Source: Nocardia sp. NBC_00403
Lineage (GTDB): Bacteria; Actinomycetota; Actinomycetes; Mycobacteriales; Mycobacteriaceae
DNA: 64,000 nucleotides
Direction: 5' to 3'
Assembly (NCBI RefSeq): GCF_036046055.1
Contig: NZ_CP107939.1
Coordinates: forward strand, 6,014,001-6,078,000
In this document: piece after piece, positions 13,319 to 21,215 of the stretch
How positions within the stretch are numbered: the first letter of the stretch is position 1
How the letters are laid out: every line of letters begins with the position of its first letter
Made by a program: the position numbers and the translations under genes
Notes under the pieces: generated by a model
Databases searched by the model: none
What the model was told of the DNA's origin: nothing
Seen by the model: the letters and a program-made list of their open reading frames with translations, nothing else

Positions 13319-14892
13319 GCGCAGCGGAGGCCCTGAGAATCGCATTGGACCTTATAGATAGAAATCCGGAGCTGATCTCGACTTCGCCATCCTTATTGGC
13401 GCGCGTTATCGATATCGCACTGAAACCACCCGCCCTCGGTGGATCGCCAGGAAAGATCACTGCACAGGAGGAGTCCTACGATGCGGTGCACAAGGTGCAC
13501 GCTGAGGCCGCCCAGAACTTGGGCAACGTGTCCACCCGAGGCCTGCCTGCAGTGTGGCGAGGTGCGGCAGGTCAAACCGCAGTACAGGCAGTTCAAGCGC
13601 TGGTTATCGAATCCATGAAAACCGCCATGTCATTTGAAGGTGCAGCAGCGGCACTGAAGACATGGGCAACTGAATTAGCGCGCGCACACACCCTTGATGA
13701 GCACGGTCGAACATCTTTGCAACAAGCCAGAGACTATCTGATATCGGCCGGACCACATGCGACGGCGCCGGTGGCGACCCTTTCCCCGATCAAAGATCTG
13801 GCAGCATCCGGCTGTTACGACCGCCTGAATGCCAGTATGGTTTACGATCATGCAGCGGCAAACACAGTGAGCGCCCTCAAGCAGCACACCGCCACGGCGC
13901 GGGCCCGACTGATAAAAGCAGCGGACGTCGACCCACTTTCTGCCATTACGCTGGCAACCAATAATCCTGATAGGATTACTCCGACCGCGCTGACCCGAGG
14001 CTCTCAAAGAGTCAATAACATGTCGGCAGAGGATCGCAGTGCATTCGAAAAGCTGCTGGCCGACTCCAAATCCCCAGAGGAGGCCGCCTATCTCTGGAAT
14101 GCCGCCGCCTCGGGGTATTCATTGCGCGATATCCAGGAATTCTCGGCCATCATACACCCACATGGCGATGACAAAGCCTGGCTGCAACAACATTTAGAAC
14201 CCGAACTCAATAGTTCCGATGCCTTGTTCACACGTCGGAGCCAACCCGACTACAACGAGACCACGTCGTTGCCATGGCAATCAGACGGATACGACACCCC
14301 CATCTATAGCCAAGGCCCTATCGGCGACTGCGCCCCAGCTTCCACGGTCGTGGCGCGCGCCACCATCGACCCGGTTTTCATGTTGGGACTCTCCACTGGT
14401 CAGGGACCAGCTGCAGTTGGTGGCGCGACAGCAGGCGACAACAGCCCTGCCGCATTCCAGAAGCGACTGCAATACGCCTACACCTCCAACAACGACACCT
14501 ACCTGCAGACCCTGTCGACCAGCGGTCTGGACCCCGGCTTGACTCAACTCGACAGCCACCTGCTCAGACCGGCGACCGGAGCGGAGTACGACGTTCGGGA
14601 TGTGACCGACGCCGCGACACGCGAGGCAGTCTTACCCAAGATCGAGGAGGCGGTGCTCTCCGGCAAGCCGGTCCCTGTCGACGTGTTTGCCAACGAGGGC
14701 GATCGGCCGGCACATCAGCTGGTGATCATCGGCGCCAAAGACGACATGCTCGAGGTCTACAACCCATGGGGATACACCCAATGGGTGCCAAAACAGCAGT
14801 TCGTCAGTGGATCCTTCGGCGCGCCAACCGCCGACGACGCAGCACCCGTCGGCGGCATGCCGACGCCCTACATCGTTCAGTTGCCGAAATGA
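13315..14892 (+). CDS. type VII secretion effector-like protein with C-terminal calpain-like cysteine protease domain
   Basis: 525 residues. The N-terminal 120 residues are helical with a WRG turn (Trp81) between helices, as in WXG100/LXG-like secreted proteins. A helical middle region follows. The C-terminal 200 residues carry calpain (peptidase C2)-type motifs: YSQGPIGDCAPAS (Cys339; calpains have QGxxGDCW), RPAHQLVIIG (His467) and YNPWGY (Asn483; calpains have RNPWG). This Cys-His-Asn triad suggests an active papain-fold protease. The gene starts inside the stop of the putative secretion partner (ATGA). No dedicated immunity gene is obvious downstream. It could be a secreted toxin against competitors or a host-directed effector. 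Codon and base composition differ from its neighbours. Confidence 0.8.
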   Translation: MSAAEALRIALDLIDRNPELISTSPSLLARVIDIALKPPALGGSPGKITAQEESYDAVHKVHAEAAQNLGNVSTRGLPAVWRGAAGQTAVQAVQALVIESMKTAMSFEGAAAALKTWATELARAHTLDEHGRTSLQQARDYLISAGPHATAPVATLSPIKDLAASGCYDRLNASMVYDHAAANTVSALKQHTATARARLIKAADVDPLSAITLATNNPDRITPTALTRGSQRVNNMSAEDRSAFEKLLADSKSPEEAAYLWNAAASGYSLRDIQEFSAIIHPHGDDKAWLQQHLEPELNSSDALFTRRSQPDYNETTSLPWQSDGYDTPIYSQGPIGDCAPASTVVARATIDPVFMLGLSTGQGPAAVGGATAGDNSPAAFQKRLQYAYTSNNDTYLQTLSTSGLDPGLTQLDSHLLRPATGAEYDVRDVTDAATREAVLPKIEEAVLSGKPVPVDVFANEGDRPAHQLVIIGAKDDMLEVYNPWGYTQWVPKQQFVSGSFGAPTADDAAPVGGMPTPYIVQLPK

Positions 14893-14966
14893 GTCGCCCC
14901 AGAACAGGAATTCCCGGACCTGCCATGGTGTTGGCGGAGGAAAGCAGCCGAAACGGACGGGAACAC

Positions 14967-15377
14967 ATGAACGACTTCAATGCCCAGATCATCGAGGAAT
15001 TCCGAGCGAACGACGGCAAGGTCGGCGGCATGTTCGAGGGGGCGCACATGGTGCTCATCACGACCACCGGCGCCAAATCGGGACGCCAGATCCTCAACCC
15101 GCTGGTCTATCTGCCCGATGGTGAGCGGGTAGTGATCATCGCCTCCAACGGCGGCGCCGACAAGCACCCGGCCTGGTACCACAACCTGCGCGCGAACCCC
15201 GAGCTCACCGTAGAAATCGGCACCGAGAAGTACCCGGCAAAGGCGGAGTTCGTGACGGGTATCGAACGCGATGAGCTGTACGCGCGGATGGTGGAGATCC
15301 TGCCCGGTTTCGCCGAGTACGAAGCCAAAACCGAGCGGGTGATCCCGGTGGTCGCGGTGTATCGCCGAGCGGCCTGA
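14967..15377 (+). CDS. deazaflavin (F420)-dependent nitroreductase family protein
   Basis: 136 residues of the Ddn/DUF385 family. Characteristic stretches are FRANDGKVGG near the N-terminus, LITTTGAKSGR, PLVYLPDG, ASNGGADKHPAWYHNL and an acidic C-terminal helix. Members bind F420 and reduce or detoxify quinones and nitro compounds at the membrane face. ATG 14967 matches the usual family start (MNDFNAQIIEEFR); an in-frame ATG at 14925 would add 14 residues. It ends 4 bases before the convergent flavoprotein gene. Confidence 0.85.
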   Translation: MNDFNAQIIEEFRANDGKVGGMFEGAHMVLITTTGAKSGRQILNPLVYLPDGERVVIIASNGGADKHPAWYHNLRANPELTVEIGTEKYPAKAEFVTGIERDELYARMVEILPGFAEYEAKTERVIPVVAVYRRAA

Positions 15378-15381
15378 GGCG

Positions 15382-16755
15382 CTATCCCCGCCGCTGGACG
15401 GCCGCGACCGCCTTGCGCGCGGCCACCAGCACAGGGTCCCAGACCGGCGAGAACGGCGGCGCGTAGCCGAGATCCAGTCCCGTCATCTGCTCGACGGTCA
15501 TCCGTGCGGTGAGCGCGACCGCCGCAATATCCACGCGCTTGCCCGCCCCCTCACGGCCGACAATCTGCACGCCGAGCAGGCGGCCGGTGCGCCGCTCGGC
15601 GATCATTTTCACCGTCATCGTCGCCGCGCCCGGGTAGTAGCCCGAGCGACTGGTCGATTCGATCGTCACGGTGACGAACTGCAGCCCTGCCGCGCGAGCG
15701 TCCTTCTCACGCAAGCCGGTTCGCGCGACCTCCACGTCGCACACCTTGCTGACCGCGGTGCCGACGACACCGGGGAAGGTCGCATACCCGCCCCCGATGC
15801 CGGACCCGATGATCTGGCCGTGCTTGTTGGCGTGCGTGCCGAGTGCGATGTGGCGTTCCAGACCCGACACCAGGTCGAACACCTCCACGCAATCACCGCC
15901 CGCCCAGATGTTCTCGTGGCCGCGCACCCGCATCGCAAGATCGGTGAGCAGGCCGCCGTGCTTGCCGAGCGGCAGCCCCGCGGCCTCGGCCAGTGCGGTC
16001 TCCGGACGCACACCGATGCCGAGCACAACCACGTCGGCCGGGTACTCGCACTCCGAGGTGACCACCGCGCTCGCCCTACCGTCCGCGCCGATGCGGATCT
16101 CGGTAACCTCGGCGCTGCTGACGATCTCGACACCCATGTCGCACATCGCGATTCGGACCAGCGCGCCCATGTCCGGGTCGAGGGTGGACATCGGCTCGTC
16201 GCCGCGATTGACCATCGTGACCTCGAAGTCGCGCTTGATCAACGCCTCCGCCATCTCCACACCGATATAGCCGGCGCCGATCACCACGGCCCGCTTGCCG
16301 TCGGTCCGCTCGAGAGTTTCGATCAGCGCTTGGCCGTCGTCGAGGGTCTGCACACCGTGCACCCCGGGTGCGTCGATACCGGGCAGCGGCGGGCGGATCG
16401 GCCGGGCGCCGGTGGCGATCACCAGTTTGTCGTAGTCGGTCCATGATTCCCCGCCGGGCTCGAGATCGTGGGCACGCACCCGGCCGGCCGCGACGTCGAT
16501 CTCCACGACCTCGGTACGCATCCGCAGATCGATATCGCGGGATCGATGCTCCTCGGGGGTGCGCGCGACCAGCTCGTCACGCTCGGCCACATCCCCCGCC
16601 ACCCAGTACGGGATCCCGCAGGCGGAGAAGGAGGTGAAGTTGCCCCGCTCGAAGACGACTATCTCCAGCTCGTCGGGATCTTTGAGCCTGCGCGCCTGCG
16701 ACGCCGCCGACATCCCTGCCGCGTCGCCGCCGATGACAACCAGTCGCTCTCTCAT
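15382..16755 (-). CDS. FAD-dependent CoA-disulfide reductase-like oxidoreductase
   Basis: 457 residues of the pyridine-nucleotide disulfide oxidoreductase class that uses a single active-site Cys. The FAD Rossmann motif VVIGGDAAGMSAA starts at the N-terminus. FSACGIPYW near residue 45 contains the Cys that in CoA-disulfide reductases forms a mixed disulfide with CoA. A second nucleotide motif, VVIGAGYIGVEMAE, binds NAD(P)H, and WAGGDCVEV closes the FAD site. There is no rhodanese domain, unlike CoA-persulfide reductases. It may reduce CoA disulfide or persulfide. It lies close to a CstR-like regulator (19502), which may be meaningful, but no ATACCCC operator is seen in front of it. ATG 16755 is preferred over the frame start at 16764. 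Confidence 0.85.
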   Translation of the reverse strand: MRERLVVIGGDAAGMSAASQARRLKDPDELEIVVFERGNFTSFSACGIPYWVAGDVAERDELVARTPEEHRSRDIDLRMRTEVVEIDVAAGRVRAHDLEPGGESWTDYDKLVIATGARPIRPPLPGIDAPGVHGVQTLDDGQALIETLERTDGKRAVVIGAGYIGVEMAEALIKRDFEVTMVNRGDEPMSTLDPDMGALVRIAMCDMGVEIVSSAEVTEIRIGADGRASAVVTSECEYPADVVVLGIGVRPETALAEAAGLPLGKHGGLLTDLAMRVRGHENIWAGGDCVEVFDLVSGLERHIALGTHANKHGQIIGSGIGGGYATFPGVVGTAVSKVCDVEVARTGLREKDARAAGLQFVTVTIESTSRSGYYPGAATMTVKMIAERRTGRLLGVQIVGREGAGKRVDIAAVALTARMTVEQMTGLDLGYAPPFSPVWDPVLVAARKAVAAVQRRG

Positions 16756-16789
16756 AGCGATCACGCTACGTCGGACCAGGCACGCAAGA

Positions 16790-16966
16790 TCAACTGGTCA
16801 GCGCTGGACCACCTGATAGCTCAGGTAGATCGGGGTCGAGGATGATCGTGGTGACGGTCAGTTCCCCGTCGGCGCACTGACTGCGCAGGCGCTTCCCGTC
16901 GAATTTTCCGACGCTGGTCTTGGGGACTTCGGTGCGGAACGTCCACCGTTCGGGCAGTTGCCTAGC
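16790..16966 (-). pseudogene. remnant of an acyl-CoA synthetase (FadD) C-terminus
   Basis: The minus-strand frame contains PERWTFRTEVPKTSVGKFDG followed by KRLRSQCADGEL. This is the extreme C-terminus of fatty-acyl-CoA ligases, where PKTSVGKFD holds the catalytic Lys of the A10 motif. About 45 recognisable residues remain and no adenylation core lies upstream in any frame. This is the end of a deleted gene, lying between the flavoprotein and the MMPL locus. It differs from the intact ligase gene at 26595, whose C-terminus is of another subtype. Confidence 0.75.
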
Positions 16967-17120
16967 GCCGGCGGTGCCACCACCGCTGCCGACCGGGCTG
17001 ACCCGAGTGCCCTTGGCACCACTGCGATTCCGGAACCGTAGCGCGTACTTGGCCGACATGGGCGCCGCACCCGGACCAGGTCGTTTTCCCGCAGGTATGA
17101 CAGTTGACGGGGTAGCACAT
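16962..17120 (-). CDS. small Cys-rich protein (CxxCGKTTWxGCG type)
   Basis: About 52 residues beginning MCYPVNCHTCGKTTWSGCG, with GAHVGQV and VPESQWC following. Tiny proteins with this start and Cys spacing are common in actinobacteria and probably bind zinc; their function is unknown. GAGGAG lies about 9 bases upstream of ATG 17120. The C-terminal tail runs into the FadD remnant region and looks non-native, so the stop may have been altered by the deletion there. Confidence 0.6.
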   Translation of the reverse strand: MCYPVNCHTCGKTTWSGCGAHVGQVRATVPESQWCQGHSGQPGRQRWWHRRR

Positions 17121-17193
17121 CAGCGGCTCTCCTCGCGCTCGTTGGTGATCGGGCGACCCGACCATGGTGTGCCGGATGCCACTCTTCACCTGT

Positions 17194-17209
17194 ATACCCC
17201 CTGGGGTAT
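17194..17209. promoter_or_regulatory. CsoR/CstR-type operator 1, upstream of MMPL gene
   Basis: ATACCCCCTGGGGTAT is a perfect inverted repeat (ATACCCC, two bases, GGGGTAT) of the kind bound by CsoR/RcnR/CstR-family repressors. It lies 48 bases before the MMPL start. A second, one-mismatch copy follows at 17228-17243, and the same element precedes the family's own gene at 19502. Confidence 0.85.
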
Positions 17210-17227
17210 CTTGGTGATGAATCCAAT

Positions 17228-17243
17228 ATACCGCAGGGGGTAT
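17228..17243. promoter_or_regulatory. CsoR/CstR-type operator 2, upstream of MMPL gene
   Basis: ATACCGCAGGGGGTAT matches the operator consensus with one mismatch in the left half. It is centred 34 bases (about three helical turns) after operator 1 and ends just before the Shine-Dalgarno sequence AAGGAGG (17245-17251). Repressor bound here would cover the transcription start region. Confidence 0.75.
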
Positions 17244-17256
17244 GAAGGAGGCAGTA

Positions 17257-19416
17257 ATGACCGACGTGGTTGTTTCCCCGGATCACGACACCACACGCCC
17301 GGTTAACGCCGGTGGGGCGCTGGGCAGGCTCGGGGCCATGATGGCGGGGCGCGCGCGGATCGTGTTCGGCGCTTGGCTGCTGGCGTTGACCATTCTCGGC
17401 GCGGCCGCGCCGAGTGTGTTCACATCGCTCGCGGGGGCGGGCTGGCAGGCGAATGGGGCGGAGTCGGTGCGGGTGCGCGAGCTGGCGCAGCAGCACTTCG
17501 GCGGTAACTCCTCGGCGGCGGTGCAGGTGGTGGTGCATTCCGACACCGCGAATATCGACAGCACACAAGCGCGGCAAGTACTCGGCGACATCACCGATAT
17601 ATTTACCAACGACGCACGCTTCGGCGAAGTGATCGCGCCGCAACCCGGGACGTCGATCAGCCCCGACGGACACACCGGCATCCTCATCGCGGGCGCGAAC
17701 GCCTCCACCGACGACATGGTGAAGGCCGTCGACGACCACAAGGACACGCTGACCGCGTTGTCCGGCAACGGGATCGAGGTCTACCCCACCGGCGCCTCCG
17801 CGCTGTGGAGCGACTTCAACGAAGCCAACCACAACGCCATGATGAAGGCAGAGATGTTCTCCTGGCCAGTCACATTGGCAATCATGGTGCTGGCGTTCGG
17901 GTCGCTGGTAGCGGCCGGGCTGCCGCTGCTGCTGACCATGGCGGGACTGGTCGCCTCGGCCGGTGGACTGGTGCTGCTCAACCAGGTGACGCCGATTTCG
18001 GTGTGGGCCATGAATTTCGCGATGATGTTCGCCCTGGCACTCGGCATCGACTACGCCCTGTTCATCGTCGCCCGCTTCCGCGACGCGCTCACCAATACCC
18101 CTGGCGCCAAGGCGGCAGTCGCCGAGACGATGGATACCGCGGGCAAAGCCGTTGCGCTGTCCGGACTTACGGTCCTGGTCAGCCTGTCGGCAGTGCTGAT
18201 CGTCCCCGCCCCCGCCGTGCGGACGATGGCGGTCGGGATCATGTTCGCGGTGGCCTTTGTGCTGCTGGCCACTATGACGTTGTTGCCCGCAGCGCTGGGA
18301 GCGTTGGGCAGCAAGATCAACGCCGGTTCGCTACCGCACGCCGAACACCAGCAGCATCGTTCACCGCGATTCGCGGCATGGGGCCATCTGCTGCACGACC
18401 GCCCGTGGCCGTTCGCAATCGGCGCGACCATCGTGTTGATCGCCCTGTCGACCCCAGTGTTCGGACTGAAGGTGGCCATGCCCTCCATCCAGGTCGTCCC
18501 TTCCGACGCGCCGGTGCGCCAAGGTTATGAACTCGTCCAGGCTCAGCTGGGTAACGGTGCGCCGGGCATGTTACAAATCATCACCCCGGTCGATGAATCC
18601 GCACAGGTTGCGCAGGCAGCCAAGGGGGTCGACGGGATCAGCATGCTCACCCCGCCCCAGCCCGCACTCGACCACAGCGGACTGGTGATGATGCAGGCGC
18701 TGCCGAACGTCGACCCGTCGGACTCACGGATGGGCGAAATCCTCGACCATTTGCGCGACGCTCTACCTTCCGGCGCGATGGTCGGCGGCGCACCCGCGGA
18801 GAACCTCGATCTGCAGCAAGCCCTGAACGAGTACTTCCCGATCATCGTGGGGATCATTCTGATCCTCGGCTTCATACTGCTGCTGATCTCGCTGCAGGCA
18901 CCGGTGATAGCCGCCCTCGGCACTGTGGTCAGCCTGCTCTCGACGGCAGCGGCCTTCGGCGTGGCGAAACTGATCTTCCAGGACGGACACGGGGCAAGCT
19001 TGCTCGGCTTCACCCCGCAGGGCTTCCTGGATGGCTGGGGACCGGTGTTCTTCTTTGCCATGATCTTCGCGATCGCGATGGACTACACGGTATTCCTGCT
19101 GGCCACCGCCAAGGAGCACTACGAGCTCTCCGGCGACCCGAAACTCGCCCAAGTCGACGGTCTCGCACACTCCGGGCGGGTGATCTTCGCCGCCGCCGCG
19201 GTGATGGTGGCAGTGTTCTTCACCTTCGCACTCGCCGACCCGCTGCCCCCGAAGGAGATGGGCATCATCCTCGGCGTCGCGGTCCTGCTCGACGCGGCTG
19301 CCGTGCGGCTGGTGCTGCTGCCGGTACTGCTGCGCCTGGCCGGGCACAGTGCTTGGTGGTCACCGCAATGGCTGCGAAGGCTGCTCCCTTCGATCAGCTT
19401 CGCCCACCACCGATAG
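17257..19416 (+). CDS. MMPL-family (RND-type) membrane transporter
   Basis: 719 residues with the MMPL layout: one N-terminal membrane helix, a large extracytoplasmic domain, five helices, then a repeat of the same pattern. The two proton-relay motifs are LGIDYALFIVARFRDA near residue 265 and AMDYTVFLLATAKEHYE near residue 610. Such transporters use the proton gradient to export lipids, siderophores or toxic compounds. ATG 17257 has AAGGAGG 5 bases upstream; the in-frame ATG 17242 lies inside operator 2. The two upstream operators and the downstream CstR-like gene suggest control by a sulfur or metal signal, which is unusual for an MMPL protein. The substrate is unknown. Confidence 0.9.
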   Translation: MTDVVVSPDHDTTRPVNAGGALGRLGAMMAGRARIVFGAWLLALTILGAAAPSVFTSLAGAGWQANGAESVRVRELAQQHFGGNSSAAVQVVVHSDTANIDSTQARQVLGDITDIFTNDARFGEVIAPQPGTSISPDGHTGILIAGANASTDDMVKAVDDHKDTLTALSGNGIEVYPTGASALWSDFNEANHNAMMKAEMFSWPVTLAIMVLAFGSLVAAGLPLLLTMAGLVASAGGLVLLNQVTPISVWAMNFAMMFALALGIDYALFIVARFRDALTNTPGAKAAVAETMDTAGKAVALSGLTVLVSLSAVLIVPAPAVRTMAVGIMFAVAFVLLATMTLLPAALGALGSKINAGSLPHAEHQQHRSPRFAAWGHLLHDRPWPFAIGATIVLIALSTPVFGLKVAMPSIQVVPSDAPVRQGYELVQAQLGNGAPGMLQIITPVDESAQVAQAAKGVDGISMLTPPQPALDHSGLVMMQALPNVDPSDSRMGEILDHLRDALPSGAMVGGAPAENLDLQQALNEYFPIIVGIILILGFILLLISLQAPVIAALGTVVSLLSTAAAFGVAKLIFQDGHGASLLGFTPQGFLDGWGPVFFFAMIFAIAMDYTVFLLATAKEHYELSGDPKLAQVDGLAHSGRVIFAAAAVMVAVFFTFALADPLPPKEMGIILGVAVLLDAAAVRLVLLPVLLRLAGHSAWWSPQWLRRLLPSISFAHHR

Positions 19417-19451
19417 CACCGCCACAGGCTCGGTGCGGGCCAGGCCCGTGG

Positions 19452-19467
19452 ATACCCCCAGGGGTAT
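19452..19467. promoter_or_regulatory. CsoR/CstR-type operator 3, upstream of the regulator gene
   Basis: ATACCCCCAGGGGTAT, a perfect inverted repeat identical in both half-sites to operator 1. It lies 34 bases before the regulator ATG, consistent with autoregulation. Confidence 0.85.
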
Positions 19468-19477
19468 GATCGAATGA

Positions 19478-19771
<294 letters not shown>

Positions 19772-19775
19772 ACAA

Positions 19776-19790
19776 CCCCGAAATCCGGGG
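19776..19790 (+). terminator. small hairpin after the CstR-like gene
   Basis: CCCCG at 19776-19780 pairs with CGGGG at 19786-19790 around a five-base loop, directly after the stop codon. The stem is short and has no T-run, so it is only a weak terminator candidate. Confidence 0.3.
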
Positions 19791-19946
19791 GCACCGACAT
19801 GATCGGATGACACGCATATGGCGCAACTACCACGACATCATCCATCGCGCGCATTGTTCCACTGCCGGCAGGCACCGTCGTGCTGATCAGCACGCTGCTG
19901 GGTGATGCTTCGTCGACGCGAAGCCGCTCGAATGAGCTGTGGGTTA

Positions 19947-20807
19947 TCAACGTGCGCCGACTGCGGCTTCCTGGTCGAAGTAGCGGGTCATCGCCCAGTT
20001 CATGCCGCGCATGGCGAGGTTGTAGGAGGGCGGGAAGTATCGCTGCGCCCAGTGCCCGACCCGGATGTCGGGCGAGGTGTAGACCAGATACCGATTGCGC
20101 TCCACACCGCGCACGATGGACCGTGCGGCGGCTTCCGGGGTGACCGCGTGGCGCATGAAGAGCCCGATGGCGCGCTGCACGGTGGCGTCGGTGCGGTCGA
20201 CACCGGCGATGTCCACGCTGTCGACCATCGGCGTCGACATCGCACCTGGCACAGCGAGGCTGACGCCGATGCCGTGGCGGCGCAGATCGAAACGCAGTAC
20301 CTCCGAGACGCCGCGCAGGCCGAATTTGCCGGCGCTGTAGGGCGCATGCCACGGCAGGCCGAACAGTCCCGCGGCCGAGGACACATTCAGTAGGTGACCG
20401 CCGCTGCCCGCCTCGATCATGCGCGGCACGAATTCCTCGATCACGTGGATCGGGCCCATCAAATCGATATCGATCGTCCGCCGCCACTGGGTGTGGGTGA
20501 GCCGGTCCACCGCACCCCAGGTGGCGATCCCCGCTACGTTCATCACGATGTCCACGCTGCCGACCACGGCATGGGCTTCGGCCGCGAGCGCGACCACCGC
20601 GTCGTAGTCGCTGACGTCGGCGGGGGCCGCGAGATGCACGGTGCCACCGGCGGACTGCACGTCGGCCGCGGTGCGTTGCAGACCGTCGTCGTCGATATCG
20701 GTCAGGATGACCGAGGCGCCCTTGGCAGTGACCGCCAGTGCGATGCTGCGGCCCAAGCCACCTGCGGCCCCCGTGATCAGGCAGCGCTTGCCGCCGAACT
20801 TCGTCAT
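19947..20807 (-). CDS. short-chain dehydrogenase/reductase
   Basis: 286 residues of the classical SDR family: cofactor motif TGAAGGLG at residue 12, NVAG in the middle, and the catalytic Ser-Tyr-Lys as NVSSAAG and YSAGK. The C-terminal extension (VGHWAQRYFPPSYNLAMRG) is typical of mycobacterial-type SDRs acting on lipids or sterols. Substrate unknown. It is transcribed towards the CstR-like gene and alone. Confidence 0.85.
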   Translation of the reverse strand: MTKFGGKRCLITGAAGGLGRSIALAVTAKGASVILTDIDDDGLQRTAADVQSAGGTVHLAAPADVSDYDAVVALAAEAHAVVGSVDIVMNVAGIATWGAVDRLTHTQWRRTIDIDLMGPIHVIEEFVPRMIEAGSGGHLLNVSSAAGLFGLPWHAPYSAGKFGLRGVSEVLRFDLRRHGIGVSLAVPGAMSTPMVDSVDIAGVDRTDATVQRAIGLFMRHAVTPEAAARSIVRGVERNRYLVYTSPDIRVGHWAQRYFPPSYNLAMRGMNWAMTRYFDQEAAVGAR

Positions 20808-21143
20808 GGATCAAGACGATAGGCGTATATGAACAGCGTTGTCTATAGATCGGCCCGTACTGTCTCGGACACAAGACCGCCACGGCAACTCGGGGCGCGC
20901 CGCAGCATGACCGCGATTTCCACCCACCAACGACCTCCTCGGCCCAGGCCCGAGTGCCCGAACAGGGACCTATTCGCCCTCGCTCGATAAGCCGGCATAG
21001 CCATCGGGTGTGCAACCGCGCATGCTGGAGCAATAGCGCCGGACAGCGTTAACACAAATCGTTTCCATAGCGAAGGAATGTTCGAGAGCCTGTCACATGT
21101 TCGGCCTAGTGTGGCTTCGGTCCAGGATCATCAGGAGGACCAA
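20808..21143. other. divergent intergenic region between SDR and LPG-synthetase-like gene
   Basis: About 335 bases with promoters for both flanking genes expected. An AT-richer stretch lies just upstream of the SDR (about 20820-20850). No gene with family resemblance is present. The right end holds a strong Shine-Dalgarno sequence (AGGAGG, 21133-21138) serving the small leader ORF at 21144. Confidence 0.45.
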
Positions 21144-21215
21144 ATGGGGAACCTGTTCGTGAATGTGCGGCAGACGCGGACTCGACTGGTCCGGATGGGG
21201 TACCGGCGTGGCTGA
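21144..21215 (+). CDS. possible 23-residue leader peptide
   Basis: ATG 21144 follows AGGAGG by 5 bases, the best ribosome-binding site in this region. It opens a 23-codon frame rich in Arg (7 of 23 residues), whose TGA stop at 21213-21215 overlaps the proposed GTG start (21208) of the LPG-synthetase-like gene by eight bases. The main gene has no good site of its own, so translation of the leader may deliver ribosomes to it. Expression is not proven. Confidence 0.4.
   Translation: MGNLFVNVRQTRTRLVRMGYRRG

Noticed and set aside
17194..17243. Operators considered as copper (CsoR) sites
   Set aside because: The site type fits the whole CsoR/CstR family, and the local regulator lacks the copper-binding His, so a copper assignment is not supported.
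16858..17832. 324-codon minus-strand frame overlapping the MMPL start
   Set aside because: It crosses the operators and the MMPL coding region and has no similarity to known proteins.
20843..21055. 70-codon minus-strand frame in the SDR/LPG intergenic region
   Set aside because: No start site or family resemblance.
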